Positions 32,579-40,568 of a stretch of 64,000 bases of DNA are shown in pieces. Source of the stretch: CAZKCI01 sp964551475 (GTDB taxonomy: Bacteria > Auribacterota > Erginobacteria > Erginobacterales > CAZKCI01); NCBI GenBank assembly GCA_964551475.1, contig CAZKCI010000045.1:1-64000 (forward strand), read 5' to 3'. Within the stretch, counting starts at the first letter, position 1, and each line of letters begins with the position of its first letter. Made by a program: the position numbers and the translations under genes. The notes below the pieces were generated by a model. It searched no databases, was not told the DNA's origin, and worked only from the letters and a program-made list of their open reading frames with translations.

Positions 32579-34087
32579 TCAATGCGTGGACGTCATCAGT
32601 TCCTTCGACTCGCCGATCAGCCCGTCCATCTCCGGCCCGATCCCCTTCCCCACCTTGATCAGGAAGGAGGCGATGGACATGTTCGCCCGCAGGCGCGCGA
32701 GCACGGTCTGGCGCGCGAAATCGGGCGCAGCGTCGTCCGCGTCGGCCAGATAGGTGGCGAGAAAATCTTCCGCCCGGCAGCGTTCCAGCAGATCGGGAAA
32801 GATCCGGAACTGGTAGCGGAACTGGGAGAGGAAATAGCCGACGTCGTAGGCCGGGTAGCAGAGAAAGGCGCTGTCGAAGTCGATCACCGAGACAAAGAGG
32901 GTGCTGATGTCCTGCATGCGGTCCTGGCCGATGATGATGTTCTTGGGATGATAATCCCCGTGGACCAGAACGAACCGCCCGGCTCCCTTCTCTCCGATCT
33001 CCTTCTCTCCGCGGGAAACGGCGTCCAGGATCGCTTCCGCGGTCTTGAGATACGGGTTGCCCACCCGCCGGAAGGACTCCCGGTAGGAGAAATATTTCTT
33101 TTTTCCCCGGGCTACGGTTTCGTCCGGATTTCCTTCGCGCAGTTTCAAAGCGTGCAGCCTGGCCAGCCAGCGGGCGGCGAGGAGAAAGTAGTCCTTGCCC
33201 ACGGCCGCTTCTACAACCGGGAGCAGCTCGAAGAGGCGCTTCCCCCGCGCCCCCTCCTCGATCACTAGCCTGCTCTCCCGGTTGACCTCGATCACCTGGG
33301 GAACGCGGAAAGTCCCCTCCCGAAAACCGCTCCGGTAAAGGCGGGAGACCAGATCGAGCGAACGGCTCACCCGTTCCCAAGCCGTGTCGGAGGAGACCTT
33401 CTTCATGACCAGGCGGGTGCGGTATTCGTCGTCCCCTTTCGTCCCCAGCGTGATCATGGTCACCACGATGTTGGAGCCGGCCTTGGGGATCTCCTTGAAG
33501 AAGGGGCGGCAGCGGCCCCCCTTGATCTCCTCCGCGACATCGGCGATCGACTCCAGGGGATGGTCGAACTGGGTGGGCAGGACGCCCGAGGAGCCGGCGG
33601 CGTGGGCGTCGGAGCCGCCGATGGCGGTGAACTTGAGGCGGTGCCAGAGGCTCAGCCCCGCGTAGTTCTCCTTGGGCGAGTGGTTGAGGCTGAAGATTTC
33701 GATCCCGTCCAGGAGGGGGTTCCTGATCTCGTCGTCGGAGGGGACCCGGCCGGAGCGGAAGGGGTGCGCCCAGATCAGGGCCGCGGCGGGGAAGATCCGC
33801 CGCAGTTCCTTAAGCTTTATCCCCTCCTCCACCGTCCGGTCTCCGCCGTAGACCAGGACATGGCCGATCTCGGTCTCCACCTCCTGCCCGGCCAGGATCA
33901 GGAAGGTCGAGTCGACCTCGGCCTCCCGGCGCAGTACGGCGATCTCCTCCGGCGACCAGAAGTAGTGGTGCTCGGTGAGGATGATCCCCTGGAGGTTCTT
34001 CTTGACCGCCTGACGGATCAGTTCCTCGGCGGAGACATGGCTGCAGGCGGAATGCCGGCAGCTGTGGGCGTGCATTTCCAGGAGCAT
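32579..34087 (-). CDS. Fusion of PHP-family phosphoesterase and aminoglycoside-phosphotransferase-like kinase
   Basis: 502 residues. Residues 1-198 are a PHP domain with the full metal set visible: H6 and H8 (MHAHSCRHS), H40/H41 (LTEHHYF), E69 (LAGQEVE), H108 (IWAHPFR) and D160/H162 (GGSDAHA). Residues 199-495 resemble the APH/choline-kinase fold: a catalytic loop HGDYHPKN (377-384) and a metal-binding VIDFDSA (D403, D405), plus YDVGYFLSQF. The N-lobe (TRLVMKKVSS, then SRLVIEEGARGKRLF) fits. A phosphatase and a kinase in one chain suggests a phosphate cycle on a small molecule. Substrate unknown. Confidence 0.78.
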   Translation of the reverse strand: MLLEMHAHSCRHSACSHVSAEELIRQAVKKNLQGIILTEHHYFWSPEEIAVLRREAEVDSTFLILAGQEVETEIGHVLVYGGDRTVEEGIKLKELRRIFPAAALIWAHPFRSGRVPSDDEIRNPLLDGIEIFSLNHSPKENYAGLSLWHRLKFTAIGGSDAHAAGSSGVLPTQFDHPLESIADVAEEIKGGRCRPFFKEIPKAGSNIVVTMITLGTKGDDEYRTRLVMKKVSSDTAWERVSRSLDLVSRLYRSGFREGTFRVPQVIEVNRESRLVIEEGARGKRLFELLPVVEAAVGKDYFLLAARWLARLHALKLREGNPDETVARGKKKYFSYRESFRRVGNPYLKTAEAILDAVSRGEKEIGEKGAGRFVLVHGDYHPKNIIIGQDRMQDISTLFVSVIDFDSAFLCYPAYDVGYFLSQFRYQFRIFPDLLERCRAEDFLATYLADADDAAPDFARQTVLARLRANMSIASFLIKVGKGIGPEMDGLIGESKELMTSTH

Positions 34088-34092
34088 GGGGA

Positions 34093-34385
34093 GAGTGTAG
34101 CGTGCAACGGGGGACGTGTAACGTGAAAAGTGCTGTAGCCTGTCCCCCGATCGGACGGATCGGTCAGATGGCCCGACCCGGATCGCGGCGGGACGCCGCT
34201 CCCACAGGCAATACGTGCGAGCGGGCGATCGATAGCGAGTCTGTGGGAGGGGCGTCTCGCCCCGATCCAGGCCAACCCGGCTTATTCGCGAGTTATTCGC
34301 GGTTACAAGCCGGGCCGAGCCATTCGTGAAAATTCCCGCCTTCGCGCTGCGCGCTATGGCGGGCAAGCGTGTCAATTCGTGGACA
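34093..34385. repeat. Repeat-filled gap of about 300 bases without a gene
   Basis: Contains ACGTGTAACGTGAAAAGTGC (34113-34132), GATCGGACGGATCGGTCAGA (34149-34168), a GTGGGAG-family palindrome with extra spacer (34180-34268) and an AATTCGTGGACATCATTTGC tract next to the pgl stop. Confidence 0.6.
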
Positions 34386-35111
34386 TCATTTGCCGAGCCG
34401 GGAAGCCGCCGGTCGGTCGGCGCCGAAGATCAGGCGGCCGGGAACCGGATGGACCAGAGACGCGGGGAGAGCGGGATCGCGGTCTTCGATCACACGCTTG
34501 AGGACCGGAGCTTTCTTTTCCCCGGAGACCAGGAAGAGGACCAGGCGGGCGCGGTTGATCGCCGGGAGAGTAAGCGTGATCCGCTGAGGCGGCGACGCCG
34601 GCCGCGTCTCGGCCCTCACCCAGCGGATTTTCTCATCGAGCAGAGGCGAGCCGGGGAAAAGCGAGGCGGTGTGGCCGTCCTCGCCCAGGCCGAGGAGAAT
34701 CAAGTCAAAGACGGGGCCGGACCAGCCCGGTGCGGCCAGGTTTTCGCGGAGGACGGCCTCGTATCCGCGCGCCGCTTCCTCGATCATCCCCTCCGTCTTC
34801 GGGGCATGGATATTGCCCCCCGGAAGAGGAATCCGGTCGAGAAATGTTTCCCGGGCCAGGCGAAGATTGCTGGCGAGGTGATGGGGCGGGACAAAGCGCT
34901 CGTCGGCAAAATAGATCCGCGTGGCCTTCCAGGGAAGACCGGTCCGGGAGGCGAGCTTCCGATACAACGGCACGGGGGTTTTCCCGCCGGAAAGGGCGAC
35001 GGAGAAAGTCCCCTTGTCCGCCGCCTCCCGAGCCGCCGTTTCCCAGACGGACAGGGCGAAGTCGGCAAGGGAGTCTTCGTCGGGGAAGATGCGGATTTCC
35101 GGGCCGGTCAT
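34386..35111 (-). CDS. pgl: 6-phosphogluconolactonase
   Basis: 241 residues from MTGPEIRIFPDEDSLADF. Hydrolyses 6-phosphogluconolactone in the oxidative pentose phosphate pathway. Motifs: FSVALSGGKTPVPLYRKLA, IYFADERFVPPHHLASN, and DLILLGLGEDGHTASLFPGSP with the catalytic region. Length is typical of the SOL/DevB type. No glucose-6-phosphate dehydrogenase gene is near. GGTGGA lies upstream of the ATG. Confidence 0.93.
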   Translation of the reverse strand: MTGPEIRIFPDEDSLADFALSVWETAAREAADKGTFSVALSGGKTPVPLYRKLASRTGLPWKATRIYFADERFVPPHHLASNLRLARETFLDRIPLPGGNIHAPKTEGMIEEAARGYEAVLRENLAAPGWSGPVFDLILLGLGEDGHTASLFPGSPLLDEKIRWVRAETRPASPPQRITLTLPAINRARLVLFLVSGEKKAPVLKRVIEDRDPALPASLVHPVPGRLIFGADRPAASRLGK

Positions 35112-35153
35112 AAACAATTCCACCGTGAATAAATCATTTTCCCGGGTCGGCCT

Positions 35154-35278
35154 GGATCGCGCCGGGGACGGCGCTCCCACAACCCGCAGAGAGACGATCC
35201 TCTTAAGTCCATTGTGGGAGGGGCGTCCTCGCCCCGATCCGGGCCAACATGGATCGCGGCGAGACGCCGCTCCCACAG
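35154..35278. repeat. REP-like palindromes, GTGGGAG(S)GGCG family (three arms)
   Basis: GATCGCGCCGGGGACGGCGC TCCCAC, then GTGGGAGGGGCGTCCTCGCC, then GATCGCGGCGAGACGCCGCT CCCAC. It fills the gap between speB and pgl. Confidence 0.75.
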
Positions 35279-35284
35279 TCGCCG

Positions 35285-36157
35285 TCAGGGGCAGAAATAA
35301 GAAATCATCTTGTAGAGGAGCTTGGCGGTGAAATACTCGGAATCGACGGCGCCGGCCATCGGGCAGAGCTCGACCAGGTCGAAACCGACCACCTTCTTCC
35401 CGGAGCGGGAGAGGAGGCGGAAAAGCCTCACCGCGTCGAACCAGGAGAGCCCCCCCGGCTCGGGCGTGCCCACCGCCGGCATCTCGGAGGGATCGAAGGC
35501 GTCCAGGTCGAGAGTGACATAGACCTGGCCGCTCAGGGACCGAACGATCCTCTCCCAGGGATATCCCTTCTCCCCGAATTCCCAGGCCGGGAAAAATGGC
35601 AGCCGGCGGCGCTCCACGAAGCGGACCTCCTCCTCGCAGACCGAACGGATGCCCACCGCCACGGACGGCACTCCGAGGTCGGCCACCCGCCGCATCACGC
35701 AGGCGTGCGACCATTTCGTCCCGTGATAGGAATCCCGCAGATCAGCGTGGGCGTCCAGATGGAGAACGCTCAGGCCGGGATAGCGTTCCCGAAGAACCTT
35801 GACCGGAGCGAAAGAAAGGCTGTGCTCGCCCCCCAGGCAGACGGGGACCTTGCCCTCCGCGACCCAGGGGGAGAGCGCCGCGGCGATCCGATCCATCACC
35901 TGGGCCGGGTCTCCCCGGCAATCGACCGGCGCGGCGGTGTGAATCCCCACGCGATAGGGATAGCCATCGCGCTCGGGATCGTAGAGCTCCACCTGGGTCG
36001 AGGCTTCCAGGATCTTCTTCGGTCCGGCGGCGGTCCCGGGGAGATAGGAGACGGTCTGCTCCAGGGGGACGGGCAGGATTACCACCCGGGCCGCGGACAA
36101 GGGGACGAATATCCCCTCCTCGCTCCCGTCGTCGAGAAACTGCTGAGTTTTCTTCAT
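35285..36157 (-). CDS. speB: Agmatinase (ureohydrolase family)
   Basis: 290 residues. Hydrolyses agmatine to putrescine and urea at a binuclear manganese site. Motifs: CLGGEHSLSFA, LHLDAHADLRDSY (the HxDAHxD metal site), THG-like GTKWSHACVMRRV, and VYVTLDLDAFDPSEMP (DxD metal ligands), with GGLSW and the FDLVELCP end. It pairs with the pyruvoyl arginine decarboxylase upstream on the same strand: arginine to agmatine to putrescine. Confidence 0.9.
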   Translation of the reverse strand: MKKTQQFLDDGSEEGIFVPLSAARVVILPVPLEQTVSYLPGTAAGPKKILEASTQVELYDPERDGYPYRVGIHTAAPVDCRGDPAQVMDRIAAALSPWVAEGKVPVCLGGEHSLSFAPVKVLRERYPGLSVLHLDAHADLRDSYHGTKWSHACVMRRVADLGVPSVAVGIRSVCEEEVRFVERRRLPFFPAWEFGEKGYPWERIVRSLSGQVYVTLDLDAFDPSEMPAVGTPEPGGLSWFDAVRLFRLLSRSGKKVVGFDLVELCPMAGAVDSEYFTAKLLYKMISYFCP

Positions 36158-36541
36158 GGCCGGCTCGGCTACAGATAGCCGCGGATTTCGCGCTTGCGCG
36201 CCATAGCGCTACAGCGCGCAGGCGCGGATTACGCGGATTTAAGGCTCGGCTTGGCTCGGCGAACAATGTCCACGAATTGGCACGCTTGCGCGCCGAAGCG
36301 CTTCAGCGCGCAGGCACGAATTTCCACGAATGGCCCGTCTACTGATCACTTCTTTTTCAGTTACTGATCATCTACTGTTTTTTGTGGGAGCGGCGTCTCG
36401 CCGCGATCCGGGCCAACATGGATCGGGGCGAGGACGCCCCTCCCACAATTTGCACAGAGATTGCGCTTGTTCCGTTAATAATAATCCGCGCAATCCCTGC
36501 CTGCCGGTAGGCAGGCGCGGCTTCAGTTCCCGCGGCTTCTT
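36158..36541. repeat. Repeat-filled gap without a gene, including a REP-like palindrome
   Basis: Holds AATTTCCACGAATGG and GCGCTACAGCGCGCAGGCGC tracts (36190-36335), TACTGATCACTT and TTACTGATCATC tracts (36340-36372), a GTGGGAG-family palindrome at 36384-36446, and a CCTGCCTGCCGGTAGGCAGG palindrome (36497-36516). No gene is seen. Confidence 0.65.
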
Positions 36542-37087
36542 TTATTTGACGACGAAGACGGCCAGGGCCACCGCCGTCGTCCACCAACCCTTTTTATTCC
36601 CCACCGCCGACTGGGTGACGTTGGCGGTGCGAACGATCTTCCCGCTCATCTTGAAGACGTTTTCCCGGGCGTCCCAGGACTCGTTGGGATCGAAAGTGAC
36701 TCCCGCCGTAGTGGCGAGCATGGTGGCGGCGAGATCCTCGGCGTACTCGCCGGCCAGCTCGTCGGTCTCGCCGAAGGCGTGGTGCTCGGAGAGGTAGCCG
36801 TAGGTCCGGCGGTCGGCGGGGACGGCCATGCCGACCGAGGCGGCGATCAGGCGGTTCGGCTCGTTCGTCTCGCTCTTGGCCATGACCACGAAGGTGATGG
36901 CTCCCGGGCTGAGCATGGCCAGGCCCTTTTTCCGGGAGACGATCTTGCAGTGGGGGGGAAGGATGCTGGAGACGGGGACCAGGTTGTACTGGGCGATCTG
37001 GGCGTCGCGGAGGGCCATCTCGAAGCTTTCCAGCTTTTCCTTGTGGACGCCGATGCCGTTGGTGAGAAATACGCAGTGGGGAACCAC
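36542..37087 (-). CDS. pdaD: Pyruvoyl-dependent arginine decarboxylase
   Basis: 181 residues; GTG start at 37087 with AAGGAGG 6 bases upstream. The proenzyme cleaves itself at a serine to make its pyruvoyl cofactor: the motif is NLVPVSSILPPHCKIV, with cleavage expected between the two serines. Other family features: VFLTNGIGVHKEKLESFEMALRDA, ITFVVMAKSETNEPNRLIAASVGMAVP, GYLSEHHAFGET, and AGEYAEDLAATMLATTAGVTFD. PdaD is best known from archaea, Chlamydiae and some other bacteria. Makes agmatine for SpeB. Confidence 0.93.
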   Translation of the reverse strand: MVPHCVFLTNGIGVHKEKLESFEMALRDAQIAQYNLVPVSSILPPHCKIVSRKKGLAMLSPGAITFVVMAKSETNEPNRLIAASVGMAVPADRRTYGYLSEHHAFGETDELAGEYAEDLAATMLATTAGVTFDPNESWDARENVFKMSGKIVRTANVTQSAVGNKKGWWTTAVALAVFVVK

Positions 37088-37110
37088 GTCTCGTCCCTCC
37101 TTCCTTATTG

Positions 37111-37133
37111 TTCGGCAACGGAACGTTGCCGAA
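37111..37133. promoter_or_regulatory. Inverted repeat upstream of pdaD
   Basis: TTCGGCAACG/CGTTGCCGAA with a 3-base centre, 24 bases upstream of the pdaD start and in the divergent promoter region with the gene at 37193. A plausible operator or leader hairpin. Confidence 0.4.
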
Positions 37134-37192
37134 AATTAAGATAGATGTTTGCCGCTAGTCTATCGCAAATGAGAATGTATATACTTTGACCC

Positions 37193-37711
37193 ATGAAAAG
37201 AGCAAGAAATTTTATCCCCGTCCTGGTCTTCTTTTTTCTGGCGGCGGAAGCGGCGGCGAAGCCGATCGTCTTCCCGGATTTTCCCTGGGGATCGAGAAGC
37301 TGCGACGTGGAAATCACGGCGGGGGGAAAGGGCTGGCGGCTACTGGATAAGACGCTCGATCCGGACCGGCGGGAGCTCGTCTACCGCACCGTGTTTGAGG
37401 AGCGGGAGTGCAAAATCGTCTTTCGTTTCACACCCGCGGGAGACAAGCTTTTCTCGGTGCGAGCCGAGTGGGAGGGCAGCGGCTTCGGCTACGTGCTGTT
37501 GGAAAAATACCAGAAGATCTACCGGACGCCGCGGGAGGAAATGCCGCGGATGAAAACCTACATCTGGTCCCGCCAGAACACCGAGATCGAGCTTCGCCAC
37601 GATGACGAGTCGACCATCCTGATCTACAGCGACCTGACCCTCTGGTCGGAGTATACGGAGGAGATGAAGCGGCTGAAGGAGTTGCGGAAAGAAAAAGACA
37701 GTGATCAGTAA
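37193..37711 (+). CDS. Hypothetical exported protein
   Basis: 172 residues with a signal peptide (KRARNFIPVLVFFFLAAEAAA). The mature part begins with IVFPDFPWGSRSCDVEITAGGKGW, a pattern seen in small periplasmic proteins that follow their own fold. Two Cys (CDVEI, ECKIVF) could form a disulfide. The C-terminal 30 residues are helical and charged (EEMKRLKELRKEKDSDQ), and the final codons are contributed by a GATCAGT repeat. Function unknown. Confidence 0.65.
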   Translation: MKRARNFIPVLVFFFLAAEAAAKPIVFPDFPWGSRSCDVEITAGGKGWRLLDKTLDPDRRELVYRTVFEERECKIVFRFTPAGDKLFSVRAEWEGSGFGYVLLEKYQKIYRTPREEMPRMKTYIWSRQNTEIELRHDDESTILIYSDLTLWSEYTEEMKRLKELRKEKDSDQ

Positions 37712-37767
37712 TCAGTGTTCAGTGATCAGTTACTGATCACTGATTACCGATTACTGATCACTTCCTT
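37700..37767. repeat. GATCAGT-family palindromic repeat at a convergent junction
   Basis: Iterated GTGATCAGTAATCAGTGTTC and GATCAGTTACTGATCACTGA units, largely self-complementary, between the stops of the exported protein and the histidine kinase. Confidence 0.8.
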
Positions 37768-37775
37768 TTGCATTC

Positions 37776-39797
37776 TCAACCCGGACCGAGGGCGCGGAAG
37801 ACCGCGGCGGCGACCTGGCTCAGGCTGAAGGGCTTTTGCACCATGCCGCGAACGCAGGTCCTGAGTTCCGGGGCGAGCTCCGGGGGCGAGTAGCCGGAGA
37901 TCACGATAAAGCGGGAATCGGCGCGGCGGGAGAGGATCATCTTGATCGCGCTCTCGCCGTCCATCCCGGGCATGGCGATGTCCATGAGAATGACGTCGTA
38001 GGCCGCCCCGTCGGCCCGCTCCACCGCCTCCCAGCCGTTGGCGGCCACGTCGACGACAAAGCCCCGGCTTTCCAGAAACTCCTTGAGCAGCTTGGCGATC
38101 GCTTCCTCATCGTCCACGATCAGGAGACGGCGCGACCCCGCTTCCACCACCGGTTCCGGCCTCCGGGCCGACTCCGGGGGAAGCTCCTGCTCCAGCGGAT
38201 CGGGCGAGGAGGTGGGAAGGAGAACGGTGAAGGCCGCTCCCAGGCCCGGTTCGCTCTCCACCCGGATCTCGCCCCGATGGGCCTTGACGATCCCGAGGGC
38301 GACGAAAAGACCGAGGCCGGAGTAGCGGGCGCTGCCTCCGCTCATCACGCCCTTCGTCCCCCGGAAGGGCTCGAAAATGCGCCGGCGGACTTCCGGGTCG
38401 ATCCCCGAACCCGTGTCGGCGATCCGGACGAAGACCCGGTCGCCCTCCATCCCGATCGCCGCGTTGAGAAGGCCGCCGTTCCCCATCATGGCGTCCTTGG
38501 CGTTGACCAGGATGTTGACCAGAACGTGCTGGATCTGCTGGGGGTCTCCCCAGACGGCGGGAACCTCCTGGTACTCGCGGATCACCTTGATGTTGTAGGT
38601 GTTGAGATCCCGCTTGAGCAGGCTCAGGGCGAATTCCAGGGTCTCCCGGATATCGATCTTCTCCCGCTTCGGGGAGCGCGGACCGCAGAAGGAAAGGAGG
38701 GCGGCGGTGATCTTCTTCGCCCGGTCGGCCATCTTGATGGCGATCCGCAGGGCCTCGTTCTTGGCCGCGGCGTCCTCCTTGGACAACGCCAGCTCGGCAT
38801 AGCCCCGGATGCTCGCGAAGAGGTTGTTGAACTCGTGGGCCACCCCGCCGGCGAGCGAGCCGACCGCGGTCATCTTCTCCTTCAGGATCAGCGCCTCCTG
38901 GGTGGACTTGAGCTCGCGGGTCCGCTCGTCGACCTTCTCTTCCAGGAGACGGTTGTATTCGTCGAGCTTCTTCCGGGAAACGGCCAGATTCTCGGCCATG
39001 GCATTGAAGGCCCGGCCCAGATCCCCGATCTCGTCCTGGCGCTTGAGGTCGAGCCGGGTGTCGAGCTTTCCCTCGCCTATTCTCCGGATGCCTTTCAGAA
39101 GACCGCGGATGGGATCGGTAAAATGGCGGGCGAGGAGAAGTCCCACAACAACCGATCCGATGACGGCGATAGTGAGTATGAACAAGGCGGTGATCTCGAG
39201 GACCTTCTCCTCCCGCTTGACGTCGTCGGCGGCCATGTCGATCCCCAGGATCCCCACCGCTTGATGGCGGGAGTTGAAGATCGGCGCGTAGCCGGAGAGC
39301 CAGGTTCCCCACTGGTCGTCCTGGAGGGATTGGTCGGCCCGGGGCCCCTGGAAGGAGGCGAGCATCTCCGGATAGGCGGAGGCGTCGTAGAGCTGGCCGA
39401 TCTCCGCCGTCACCTCCTTCGGGTCGATGATCCCGTTGCCGTTATCGTCGCTTTCCTGGGCCTCGTCGATCACGAACTCGGTCATGCCGGGGGTTTTGCC
39501 CCGCCGCATGGTGTAGATGAACTTGATGCCGGGGTTGGATTCCCGGATCCGGGTCAGGACCGAACGGATCGACTCGAACTCCGGACGGGAGGCGTCGGCG
39601 GGAGCGAGGAGGACCTCGTGCTTGTCCCCGTCGATCATCAGGGCCGCGGTGGAGGCGATCCCGATCAGGCGGCTGCGCAGGTTGTCGCGCTGGACGTAGT
39701 GCGCCTTGGAATAGAAGAAGTTGATGATCAGGAGGGAGAAGAGGATGAGGACCAGGTCGAAGCCCAGCGTGAGTTTTGTGCGGAAGCTGACTCTCAT
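37776..39797 (-). CDS. Hybrid sensor histidine kinase
   Basis: 673 residues. Membrane helix 1 at about 10-30, a periplasmic Cache-like sensor, helix 2 near residues 200-222 (ALFILTIAVIGSVVVGLLLARHF), HAMP (RGLLKGIRRIGEGKLDTRLDLKRQDEIGDLGRAFNAMAENL), then HisKA with the phospho-His in GSLAGGVAHEFNNLFASI. HATPase_c boxes: NILVNAKDAM (N), RIADTGSGIDPEV (G1) and GLGLFVALGIV (G2). The C-terminal receiver has RLLIVDDEE, the phospho-Asp in VILMDIAMPGMDGE, and VISGYS. No separate output regulator is adjacent, so the receiver may relay to a distant protein. Confidence 0.92.
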   Translation of the reverse strand: MRVSFRTKLTLGFDLVLILFSLLIINFFYSKAHYVQRDNLRSRLIGIASTAALMIDGDKHEVLLAPADASRPEFESIRSVLTRIRESNPGIKFIYTMRRGKTPGMTEFVIDEAQESDDNGNGIIDPKEVTAEIGQLYDASAYPEMLASFQGPRADQSLQDDQWGTWLSGYAPIFNSRHQAVGILGIDMAADDVKREEKVLEITALFILTIAVIGSVVVGLLLARHFTDPIRGLLKGIRRIGEGKLDTRLDLKRQDEIGDLGRAFNAMAENLAVSRKKLDEYNRLLEEKVDERTRELKSTQEALILKEKMTAVGSLAGGVAHEFNNLFASIRGYAELALSKEDAAAKNEALRIAIKMADRAKKITAALLSFCGPRSPKREKIDIRETLEFALSLLKRDLNTYNIKVIREYQEVPAVWGDPQQIQHVLVNILVNAKDAMMGNGGLLNAAIGMEGDRVFVRIADTGSGIDPEVRRRIFEPFRGTKGVMSGGSARYSGLGLFVALGIVKAHRGEIRVESEPGLGAAFTVLLPTSSPDPLEQELPPESARRPEPVVEAGSRRLLIVDDEEAIAKLLKEFLESRGFVVDVAANGWEAVERADGAAYDVILMDIAMPGMDGESAIKMILSRRADSRFIVISGYSPPELAPELRTCVRGMVQKPFSLSQVAAAVFRALGPG

Positions 39798-39865
39798 TAT
39801 GTTTTGAATCTACCAGATATTTCCCCGCTATGGAAGGGGGCACATGCAGCGCCGCGTCTCCCCCA

Positions 39866-40020
39866 TCGGACCGATCCGTCGGATCCGACCGATCGGACAG
39901 ATAGGACGGGCCGGGCCGCGGCGGCGGCGCGGGCCGGATGTTCTCGCTTGTAGCGTCGGGCCAGGAGGCCCCGATTCATTGGAATCCCCATGAATCGGGA
40001 CAAGGGCGACGCTACCGGGA
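39866..40020. repeat. Two palindromic repeats upstream of the histidine kinase
   Basis: CGGACCGATCCGTCGGATCC, then GACCGATCGGACAGATAGGA (39868-39907), followed by GTAGCGTCGGGCCAGGAGGC facing ATCGGGACAAGGGCGACGCTAC (39949-40015). Confidence 0.65.
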
Positions 40021-40042
40021 GAAGCCGCGCGCTGGAAGCAAC

Positions 40043-40086
40043 CCAACAAAAAAGCCCCCCCGCTCGCGCGAGGGGGCTTTTTTGTT
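40043..40086 (-). terminator. Rho-independent terminator of the TRL-like gene
   Basis: CAACAAAAAAGCCCCC.. faces ..GGGGGCTTTTTTGTTG with a CGCTCGCGCG-rich top; the minus strand carries a run of six T after the stem. Confidence 0.85.
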
Positions 40087-40092
40087 GCAGAC

Positions 40093-40410
40093 TTATTCGC
40101 CGTAGACGGTCGTGGTGACCTTCGCCCAAACGCCCAGAACGGAGAAGGTGTGCACGTCGACATGGTGAATCTTGGTGATGCCGGCCATCTTGGCCGCGGC
40201 GTCGATGCCGCAATCGCCCTGAGCCACCCAGCCCAGGATCGAGGTGGCCTCGGACTGACCGACCTTGGCAAAACCGGCGCTGGAATCAGCGGCCGTGAAC
40301 GGACCCGACACGTCCGAGTAAATGAACCCCGTGACCGGGGACAGGTTCGACATCGCGCAACCGGCGAACACAAACGCCCCCACGAGGACAACCGCAAGCA
40401 ATCCTCTCAT
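40093..40410 (-). CDS. TRL-like family lipoprotein
   Basis: 105 residues. N-terminal lipobox VFAGCAMSN after a hydrophobic signal, so probably lipid-anchored. It matches the TRL-like family, which is found near tRNA loci in some pathogens: SPVTGFIYSDVSGPFTAADSSAGFAKVGQSEATSILGWVAQGDCGIDAAAKMAGITKIHHVD, then TVYG. It has its own strong promoter and terminator, implying independent and probably high expression. GGAGG lies 8 bases before the ATG. Confidence 0.85.
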   Translation of the reverse strand: MRGLLAVVLVGAFVFAGCAMSNLSPVTGFIYSDVSGPFTAADSSAGFAKVGQSEATSILGWVAQGDCGIDAAAKMAGITKIHHVDVHTFSVLGVWAKVTTTVYGE

Positions 40411-40489
40411 CCTGACACCTCCCCATTATTTTTCCCGCGGAAAATTTTATTCAGGGGGATTTCCGCATACCCCGTTCAGCATTGATTCC

Positions 40490-40517
40490 AGTTTACCGTT
40501 ATCGCCGTCATTGTCAA
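40490..40517 (-). promoter_or_regulatory. Sigma-70-type promoter of the TRL-like gene
   Basis: TTGACA, a 16-base spacer, then TAAACT on the minus strand, about 80 bases upstream of the start codon. Confidence 0.6.
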
Positions 40518-40526
40518 ACTTAAAAT

Positions 40527-40562
40527 CTCGGAATGAGAGGCCCTCGGGCCTCTCATTCCGAG
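40527..40562 (-). terminator. Terminator hairpin after aspS
   Basis: Perfect 17-bp arms CTCGGAATGAGAGGCCC / GGGCCTCTCATTCCGAG with a 2-base loop, followed on the minus strand by ATTTTAAG. A third copy of the arm lies at 40562-40578, overlapping the aspS stop codon. Confidence 0.8.
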
Positions 40563-40568
40563 GGCCTC

